64,000 nucleotides of DNA from Candidatus Fusicatenibacter intestinigallinarum (GTDB taxonomy: Bacteria; Bacillota; Clostridia; Lachnospirales; Lachnospiraceae): assembly GCA_019119555.1 (NCBI GenBank), contig DWWU01000039.1, positions 1-64,000 of the forward strand, read 5' to 3'. The notes under the pieces are model-generated. The model was not told where the DNA came from and ran no database searches. It saw nothing but the letters and a program-made list of their open reading frames with translations. Position 1 is the first letter of the stretch; every line of letters begins with the position of its first letter. Shown here in pieces: positions 58,409 to 64,000 of the stretch. The position numbers and the translations under genes are program-made.

Positions 58409-58432
58409 AACAGTTCAGCCAGCTGAACTGTT
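58409..58432. repeat. Interspersed palindrome, copy 10 (perfect)
   Basis: AACAGTTCAGC/GCTGAACTGTT around CA, perfect over 11 pairs, 4 bp after a stop codon. This is the cleanest minimal copy in the window. Confidence 0.9.
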
Positions 58433-58515
58433 ATGATCTGAGAGCATATCTGCGTGTGCGCCTGAACAATGCAGGAATGATTTTCGGACTTCAGCACAGA
58501 GAAAAGGAGGCGTTT

Positions 58516-58866
58516 ATGGGCGAAGAGCGACATACACATGTACAGGAAGACGGAACGCTGCTTACGCATACCCATGGAGACGACCACGGGCATACTCATA
58601 CGCACAAACATACCAGTACAAAAGCCGTGCTGAATCGCCTGTCACGGGCGATCGGGCATATGGAATCCATCAAACGTATGGTGGAGGAAGGAAGAGACTG
58701 TACGGAGGTTCTCGTACAGCTTTCCGCTGTGAAAGCGGCGATCAACAATACCGGAAAGATTATTCTGGAAGATCATATTGAACACTGCATCGTGGATGCG
58801 GTGGAGCACGGAGACCGGCAGGCCATTGCAGAACTGAACAAGGCGATTGACCGGTTTGTGAAATAA
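58516..58866 (+). CDS. csoR: CsoR-type copper-sensing repressor with His-rich N-terminus
   Basis: 116 residues from ATG 58516 with AAAGGAGG. The C-terminal 80 residues form the CsoR/RcnR helical bundle with Cys 62, His 87 and Cys 91: the 25- and 4-residue spacing is that of the copper(I) ligands of CsoR. The first 32 residues hold nine His (THTHGDDHGHTHTHKHT region), an extra metal-binding tail. It should repress a copper-handling operon when apo; the neighbour is an Mrp-type ATPase with a Cys cluster. Confidence 0.88.
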   Translation: MGEERHTHVQEDGTLLTHTHGDDHGHTHTHKHTSTKAVLNRLSRAIGHMESIKRMVEEGRDCTEVLVQLSAVKAAINNTGKIILEDHIEHCIVDAVEHGDRQAIAELNKAIDRFVK

Positions 58867-58898
58867 CAGAAAAGATAAGAGAAAAGAGGAATCAGACA

Positions 58899-59726
58899 AT
58901 GGCAAAAGAATGCAGCAGTACAACCTGCACCAAAGAGAGCTGTGAAGGATGTCCAAGCAAGGGCAAACCTGATTTTCATGTGGATCTGAACAAAGATTCC
59001 AGTATCGCTCATGTGATTGGAATCGTCAGCGGAAAAGGCGGCGTGGGGAAATCCATGGTGACCGCTTCCCTGGCAAACCAGATGGCGAAGGAAGGATACC
59101 GCGTGGGAATCCTGGACGCGGATATCACCGGTCCGTCGATTCCGAAAATGTATGGACTGAAGGGACCGGCGCAGGTGGACGACAAAGGGGTATACCCGAT
59201 GGTGACAGAAAACGGGATCAAAGTAATGTCCATCAATCTGCTTCTTCCCGGCGAAGAGGAACCGGTCATCTGGAGAGGTCCGATTATCGCAAATACCGCG
59301 AAGCAGTTCTGGACCGATGTGGTCTGGGGCGATCTGGACTATCTGTTTGTGGATATGCCTCCGGGAACCGGTGATGTTCCGCTGACCGTTTTCCAGTCTC
59401 TTCCGGTGGACGGTGTTGTGATTGTTTCTTCTCCCCAGGATCTGGTGCGCATGATCGTCATGAAGGCTTACAAGATGGCCCAGATGATGAGTATTCCGGT
59501 GCTGGGAATTGTGGAGAACTACAGCTACGTGGAATGTCCGGACTGCGGAAAAAAGATTTATGTTTTCGGTGAAAGTCATATCGATGAGATTGCCGCAGAG
59601 CTTTCTCTTCCGGTACTTGGAAAGATGCCGGTATGTCCGTCCTACGCGTCGGCAGTGGATCAGGGGGCGTTCGGCAGCGTGGACAACACGTATCTGGAAG
59701 ACCTGAAAAGCGTGCTGAAAGCCTGA
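58899..59726 (+). CDS. Mrp/NBP35-type iron-sulfur carrier ATPase
   Basis: 275 residues with AAAGAGG. N-terminal Cys cluster (CSSTTCTKESCEGCPSKG), deviant Walker A GIVSGKGGVGKSMV, switch VDMPPGTGD and the CPDC pair (ECPDCGKKIYVFG) near the C-terminus. ATPase scaffolds of this family carry Fe-S clusters to target proteins. It starts 32 bp after csoR, so metal control of its expression is likely. Confidence 0.92.
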   Translation: MAKECSSTTCTKESCEGCPSKGKPDFHVDLNKDSSIAHVIGIVSGKGGVGKSMVTASLANQMAKEGYRVGILDADITGPSIPKMYGLKGPAQVDDKGVYPMVTENGIKVMSINLLLPGEEEPVIWRGPIIANTAKQFWTDVVWGDLDYLFVDMPPGTGDVPLTVFQSLPVDGVVIVSSPQDLVRMIVMKAYKMAQMMSIPVLGIVENYSYVECPDCGKKIYVFGESHIDEIAAELSLPVLGKMPVCPSYASAVDQGAFGSVDNTYLEDLKSVLKA

Positions 59727-59909
59727 AATCATATAAAATCTTGCGGTTATTTTGGCCGTGGTTTTGAGCATAGAGTTGCAGATGTTTAAACAAGACATGG
59801 AAATTAAAAAAGGTTTCGCTGTAAAAACCTCATGAAAAACCTGTAAAAAACTATCGAATTGCACAAAAATCCCGGGAAAGGCGCCGGGGAACGCAAAAAA
59901 GTGGAAGGA

Positions 59910-59938
59910 TTGACAATTTGCGGACGGAATGGCATAAT
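59910..59938 (+). promoter_or_regulatory. Promoter of the HPr-like gene
   Basis: TTGACA (59910-59915), 17 bp, CATAAT (59933-59938). Confidence 0.75.
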
Positions 59939-59985
59939 ATGGAAAACCTGAAAATAACGCAGGCTTTTGAAGAGAGGTGGAAAAA

Positions 59986-60213
59986 ATGCTCAACAGTAAA
60001 GTAAAGTTCAACAGCGCAGACGAGGTAAAAGAATTCGTGGCTGCTGCATCCAAATGTAATTTTGACATCGATATTTTTTATAATCGTGTCATTATCGATG
60101 CGAAGTCTCTGCTTGGAATCCTTAGCATGGATCTGACCCGCAATCTGAACGTACGTTGCTATGGAGAGAACAGTGAATTCAACCGTACTTTGCAGAAGTT
60201 TGCTGTCGCATAA
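59986..60213 (+). CDS. HPr-like protein lacking the phospho-histidine
   Basis: 75 residues with AGAGAGGTGG upstream. Aligns with HPr through ASKCNFDIDIFYNRVIIDAK and SLLGILSMDL; the Ser of KSLLG equals Ser 46 of HPr. The segment that should carry His 15 and the flanking GIHARP loop is absent, replaced by SADEVKEFV. It therefore cannot take phosphate from PTS enzyme I at His but could still be a Ser-phosphorylated regulator, as for Crh. Confidence 0.88.
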   Translation: MLNSKVKFNSADEVKEFVAAASKCNFDIDIFYNRVIIDAKSLLGILSMDLTRNLNVRCYGENSEFNRTLQKFAVA

Positions 60214-60301
60214 AGAACAGAGATTCCGCACGCCGCAGAGGACAGAAAGCCGGCGGAAAGATTTCCCCGGCTGATCCGGCGGATGCGGAGCGTATGTTCT
60301 G

Positions 60302-60363
60302 ACAGAGAAAAGGAAAAAGAGGCTGTTGCAGAAAATGCAGCGGTCTCTTTTTCTTTTTCTCTG
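60302..60363 (+). terminator. Long hairpin after the HPr-like gene
   Basis: CAGAGAAA plus GGAAAAAGAG on the left pairs with CTCTTTTTC plus TTTCTCTG on the right (60303-60363), with a 20-nt loop that itself contains GCAGAAAATGC. A symmetric T/A rich structure. Confidence 0.75.
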
Positions 60364-60407
60364 ACGGTTTCAGATCACAGCCTGTCCGGATGGCGGACGC
60401 CGCGCCG

Positions 60408-60429
60408 GTTCGGACGGCTGAACTGTTAC
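60408..60429. repeat. Degenerate interspersed repeat, copy 11
   Basis: GTTCGGACGGCTGAACTGTTAC: the right arm is intact and the left arm has lost most pairs. It precedes the ribosome site of the helicase gene. Confidence 0.55.
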
Positions 60430-60459
60430 GAACGGTTCGGTTTCGGAAAGGACGGAAAG

Positions 60460-62940
60460 TTGGAAGAGGAAAAGAAAAAGATTCGGATATCGGTGCGGAA
60501 TCTGGTGGAGTTTCTGCTGCGCAGCGGCGATCTGGACAACCGCCGGGGAGGCGTCTCTGACAGAGATGCGATGCAGGCGGGAACGAGAGCGCACCAGAGG
60601 ATCCAGAAAAAGATGGGGCCGTTTTACCAGGCGGAGGTTCCGCTGAGCTTTGAAAAAGAATATGAAAACTTTATCCTGCGGGTGGAGGGAAGGGCGGACG
60701 GAATTCTGGAGGAACCGGACGGATTCCTGGTGGAGGAGATCAAGGGCGTTTTCCGGGATCTGGAAACCCTGGAGGAGCCGGTGCCGGTACATCTGGCCCA
60801 GGCAAAATGCTATGCGTTTCTGTGGGGAATGGAAAAACATCAGACATCCATGGAGGTTCTGATGACATACTGCCGGCTTGAGACAGAGGAAGGGCGGCCG
60901 ATGGAGGCTCTGACGAAGGAGGACGTACGCCCGGAGGCTTCTAACCGGAAAATCCGCCATTTTCTGTTTTCCTACCCGACAGAAGAACTGGAACTGTGGT
61001 TTGACGGACTTCTGGACGAGTATTATCAGTGGGCAGAATTTCAGTACCAATGGCAGAAGCAGAGAGATGCTTCAATGCAGGGGCTGGAATTCCCGTTCCC
61101 TTACCGGCCGGGCCAGAGGGAGCTGGTCAGCGGCGTTTACCGGACGATTCTGCGGCGGAAGGAGCTGTTTGTCCAGGCTCCGACGGGAATCGGAAAAACC
61201 ATGTCCACCGTGTTTCCCGCCGTGCGTGCCCTGGGGGAAGGGCATGGAGATAAAATCTTTTATCTGACGGCAAAGACGATCACCAGGACGGTTGCCCAGG
61301 AAGCTTTTGCGATCCTGAAAGAAAAAGGGCTCCGGATGAAAGCCGTCACGCTGACGGCAAAGGAGAAGATGTGTGCCTGTGAAGAAATGCACTGCAACCC
61401 GGAAGAGTGTCCCCGCGCGAAGGGACACTTTGACCGGGTCAACCGCGCGGTGTTCGAGATGCTGACAGAAGGGGAAGTCTACGACAGGGAGGCGCTGCTG
61501 GCGCAGGCGGAGAAATGGCAGGTATGTCCCCATGAAATGCAGCTGGACGTGGCGTCCTGGATGGACGCTGTAATCTGTGATTATAATTATGTCTTTGATC
61601 CCAATGTGCGGCTGAAGCGCTTTTTCGGGGAAGGGAATAAGGGAGATTACCTGTTCCTGATCGATGAGGCGCATAATCTGGCGGACCGGGGAAGGGAAAT
61701 GTTCAGCGCGTCTCTGATCAAGGAGGAATTTCTCGAAATGAAACGGGAACTTCGTCCTTATGCGGCGGACCGGCAGCTGGAAAAGGCTCTGGAGCGTTGT
61801 AACCGACAGTTGCTCATATATAAGAGAGAATGCGAAAGGTTTGAGATTCTGGACAGTATCTCCGGTTTCGCTCTCGCGCTTCTGAACCTTCTCAGCGAAC
61901 TGGAGAAGTTTATGGAATCGGTCCGGAAAGGAGCGCTGGCCGACCGGGTGCTGGAATTCTATTTCCGTGTGCGGAACTTTGTGGGAATCAGCGAGCTGGT
62001 GGATGAAAATTATCGGATCTATACCAGTTTTCTGGAGGACGGTCGGTTTCAGATCCGTCTGCTGTGCGTCAATCCCGCATCCAATCTTCAGCAGTGTCTG
62101 AACAAAGGGCGGTCCGCGGTGTTTTTTTCGGCGACACTGCTGCCGATCCGGTATTACAGGACACTGCTCAGCACGAATCCGGACGATTACGCAGTGTATG
62201 TGGATTCGCCGTTTCCGGAGGAGAACCGCTGCCTGATGATCGGCTCTCAGGTGAGCAGCCGATATACCCGCAGAGGACCTGAGGAATACCGGAAAATTGC
62301 CGCATACCTTTGCCAGATGATTTCTCCGAAAAAAGGGAATTATATGGTTTTCTTTCCGTCTTACCGTCTGATGAACGATGTCTGTGAAATGTTCCGGGAG
62401 CAGATTTCCGGGACGGATACGGAAGTGCTGGTACAGACGCCCTCGATGGGAGAGGCGGAGAGAGAAGCGTTTCTCCGGGCTTTTGCCGGAGACGGCGGTC
62501 ATACGCTGGTGGGATTCTGTGTGATGGGAGGCATTTTCTCCGAAGGGATTGATCTGGACGGAGAAAAGCTGATCGGCGCCGCGGTGGTGGGAACCGGAAT
62601 TCCGCAGGTGGGAATCGAGAGGGAGATCCTGAAACAGTTTTACGACGACAGACATGAGAACGGCTTCGACTATGCGTATCGTTTTCCCGGGATGAACAAA
62701 GTGCTTCAGGCGGCCGGCCGGGTGATAAGGACTTCCGGCGACCGGGGTGTGATTCTGCTGCTGGACGAGAGATTTCTGCACTGGGAGTATCAGGCGCTGT
62801 TTCCGAGAGAATGGAGAAACTACCAGGTCTGCACGGCTGTCCGGACCGGAGAAACGGTTCGCGCGTTCTGGGAGAGCACGGAACCTTCTCCGTACCGTGA
62901 AACAGCTGTGACTGGAAACAACGTAACCGCTGGCGGATGA
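60460..62940 (+). CDS. Cas4-like nuclease fused to an XPD/DinG-type helicase
   Basis: 826 residues from a TTG with GAAAGGAC upstream. The first ~170 residues are a PD-(D/E)XK domain (GTRAHQRIQKKM; Asp 80 in RADGI; Glu 93-x-Lys 95 in VEEIKG). Then helicase motifs: Walker A PTGIGKT (Lys 246), four Cys of the XPD iron-sulfur domain (CACEEMHCNPEEC region), motif II DEAH (402-405) and motif VI LQAAGRVIRT. It would process recombination, replication or R-loop structures. Present in many Firmicutes. Confidence 0.9.
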   Translation: MEEEKKKIRISVRNLVEFLLRSGDLDNRRGGVSDRDAMQAGTRAHQRIQKKMGPFYQAEVPLSFEKEYENFILRVEGRADGILEEPDGFLVEEIKGVFRDLETLEEPVPVHLAQAKCYAFLWGMEKHQTSMEVLMTYCRLETEEGRPMEALTKEDVRPEASNRKIRHFLFSYPTEELELWFDGLLDEYYQWAEFQYQWQKQRDASMQGLEFPFPYRPGQRELVSGVYRTILRRKELFVQAPTGIGKTMSTVFPAVRALGEGHGDKIFYLTAKTITRTVAQEAFAILKEKGLRMKAVTLTAKEKMCACEEMHCNPEECPRAKGHFDRVNRAVFEMLTEGEVYDREALLAQAEKWQVCPHEMQLDVASWMDAVICDYNYVFDPNVRLKRFFGEGNKGDYLFLIDEAHNLADRGREMFSASLIKEEFLEMKRELRPYAADRQLEKALERCNRQLLIYKRECERFEILDSISGFALALLNLLSELEKFMESVRKGALADRVLEFYFRVRNFVGISELVDENYRIYTSFLEDGRFQIRLLCVNPASNLQQCLNKGRSAVFFSATLLPIRYYRTLLSTNPDDYAVYVDSPFPEENRCLMIGSQVSSRYTRRGPEEYRKIAAYLCQMISPKKGNYMVFFPSYRLMNDVCEMFREQISGTDTEVLVQTPSMGEAEREAFLRAFAGDGGHTLVGFCVMGGIFSEGIDLDGEKLIGAAVVGTGIPQVGIEREILKQFYDDRHENGFDYAYRFPGMNKVLQAAGRVIRTSGDRGVILLLDERFLHWEYQALFPREWRNYQVCTAVRTGETVRAFWESTEPSPYRETAVTGNNVTAGG

Positions 62941-62956
62941 CTGGGCTGCGGAACGG

Positions 62957-63871
62957 TCACGGCGTTTCCGGGGCGGGTGCGGCGCTGCTGTCAGGGAAAA
63001 GCGCCATGAATTCCCTGGATGCCTGGGAGACCGGCAGATGTGCGTTGTGGGCGATCACCAGCTGGCGGGGAGGAAGTTCCTGCCGGATTTTCACCCGGAA
63101 CAGGGTCTTCTGGTGCGCGATGCAGTAATCGGGGACAAACGCGATTCCAAGACCGATATTTGCCAGATCAAGAAGCAGATCGTTGCTGCCCAGCTCGATT
63201 TCCGGAACCAGATCCAGCTGATACTGCTGAAACAGGTTGTGGAGAAATTCGCTGGTTGTGCTTTTGCGGTCCAGCATCAGGATCGGGTAGTCCAGCAGCT
63301 TTTTCAGCGGGATGGTATCCCCGGCCAGTTCCGGATAATATTCTCTGCTTGCGATGAACACATCCCGGAAGGAATGGATCGGAAGGATGTTCAGCTGGCT
63401 GGAGAGCCGGGCATTGGGGAAATTTGTGACAATCAGATCCACCTGGCCGGATTCCAGGAGATCGACGCACTGAATCGATGTCTGGTTTGTGACTTTGATG
63501 TGGACGTTGGGCCAGGTTTTGTGAAAGCGATTCAGATATGGAACCAGAAAATACCGGCAGATGGTATCGCTGGCGCCGATTCTGAGCTGCCCGCCCCCCA
63601 TGGGTCCCGCTTCCAGGATCTGGGTCTCTCCGCGGGCGATCAGATTGACTGCAGGCTCCACGTGGCGCAGCAGCGTTTCTCCCTCAGGGGTGAGCTGGAC
63701 CCGCTTGGTACTGCGGATAAACAGACTGATGCCAAGCTTTTTTTCCAGCACCTTGATGGATTGGCTGACTGCCGACTGGGAGATGAACAGCTGCTTGGAA
63801 GCCTCCGAAAAGCTCAGGGTTGTCGCAACGTGATAAAAGACTTTATATAATTCATAATTAATATCCATCAT
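62957..63871 (-). CDS. LysR-type transcriptional regulator
   Basis: 304 residues with AGGAGGG upstream (ATG at 63871 or 63868). Helix-turn-helix FSEASKQLFISQSAVSQSIK and effector domain starting LRIGASDTICRYFLVPYLN, resembling the CysB/CbbR branch. Converges with the helicase gene over a 16-bp gap. Target unknown; the gene on its other side lies outside the window. Confidence 0.9.
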   Translation of the reverse strand: MMDINYELYKVFYHVATTLSFSEASKQLFISQSAVSQSIKVLEKKLGISLFIRSTKRVQLTPEGETLLRHVEPAVNLIARGETQILEAGPMGGGQLRIGASDTICRYFLVPYLNRFHKTWPNVHIKVTNQTSIQCVDLLESGQVDLIVTNFPNARLSSQLNILPIHSFRDVFIASREYYPELAGDTIPLKKLLDYPILMLDRKSTTSEFLHNLFQQYQLDLVPEIELGSNDLLLDLANIGLGIAFVPDYCIAHQKTLFRVKIRQELPPRQLVIAHNAHLPVSQASREFMALFPDSSAAPAPETP

Positions 63872-64000
63872 AAGCCCTCCTTATATCACGATGGTAACAT
63901 GCAAAAAAGACCGGCGCAAGGCTTTTGTGGAAATTCTTCCGGAAAAAGTGTATAATAGGTAGGAATTTATTATAGTTCAATGAATGGATGCCGTAACCGT
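63872..64000. other. Upstream region of the terminal LysR gene
   Basis: Holds a rightward -10 like element (TATAAT at about 63952) and, at the very end, GAATGGATGCCGTAACC, the beginning of another interspersed repeat cut off by the window edge. Confidence 0.5.

Overview
The window is a piece of a Firmicutes chromosome, most likely a Lachnospiraceae gut bacterium (Clostridia). The evidence is Gram-positive Shine-Dalgarno sequences before nearly every gene, a TTG/GTG/ATG start mix, PurH split into two separate enzymes behind a ZTP riboswitch, the rho-rpmE-DUF1385-prmC-prfA-glmM gene order, and Clostridia-type phage genes. The genus cannot be fixed from what is visible: there is no rRNA.

Layout. 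(1) 1-494: a tRNA operon (Pro partial, Gly, Arg, His, Gln, Lys). (2) 444-36949: a complete temperate siphovirus prophage inserted in the 3' end of tRNA-Lys, bounded by a perfect 51-bp repeat (attL 444-494, attR 36899-36949). Reading left to right it carries: integrase, a surface lipoprotein, an SOS-box-controlled small gene and cI-type repressor; an early region (Rha, small proteins, a hexapeptide-repeat protein, Gp157-like protein, AAA ATPase, DUF669-like protein, primase, DUF927 helicase); an iteron-rich probable origin at 11399-11701; Holliday resolvase, SF2 helicase and many tiny genes; a late-switch regulator; a phage tRNA-Met; terminase, portal and a minor capsid protein with a C-terminal toxin-like domain followed by a putative immunity gene; scaffold, capsid, connectors and tail; a tail fibre with an SGNH esterase domain; holin and amidase endolysin. 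Past the lysis genes come an unrecognised small-RNA unit and a leftward cassette of three small genes with its own promoter. The att core, integrase, repressor, replication, head, tail and lysis genes all look intact, so the prophage could be functional.

(3) 36950-64000: core chromosome. Genes: a duplicated PF06541-type membrane protein, a broken surface-protein gene, aspA with a divergent LysR gene, tRNA-Leu, rho, rpmE, DUF1385, prmC, prfA, glmM, a TPR lipoprotein, hflX, an O-acetylhomoserine sulfhydrylase, a ZTP riboswitch with IMP cyclohydrolase and AICAR transformylase, a Gfo/Idh/MocA oxidoreductase, a GNAT acetyltransferase, a DNA glycosylase, a copper-type CsoR with His-rich tail beside an Mrp/NBP35 ATPase, an HPr-like protein lacking the catalytic His, a Cas4-like nuclease/DinG helicase fusion and a second LysR gene. 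This part is dotted with a palindromic interspersed repeat (arms AACAGTTCAGC/GCTGAACTGTT, sometimes extended into a ~180-bp multi-hairpin unit) that is essentially absent from the prophage.

Most notable for follow-up: the capsid-linked toxin-like domain and its adjacent small LSm-like gene; the promoter-to-terminator small-RNA units at 1801-1908 and 35495-35663; the iteron origin; the SOS-controlled 40-aa gene; the arm-type sites and terminator mimicry at the att sites; the chromosomal repeat family.
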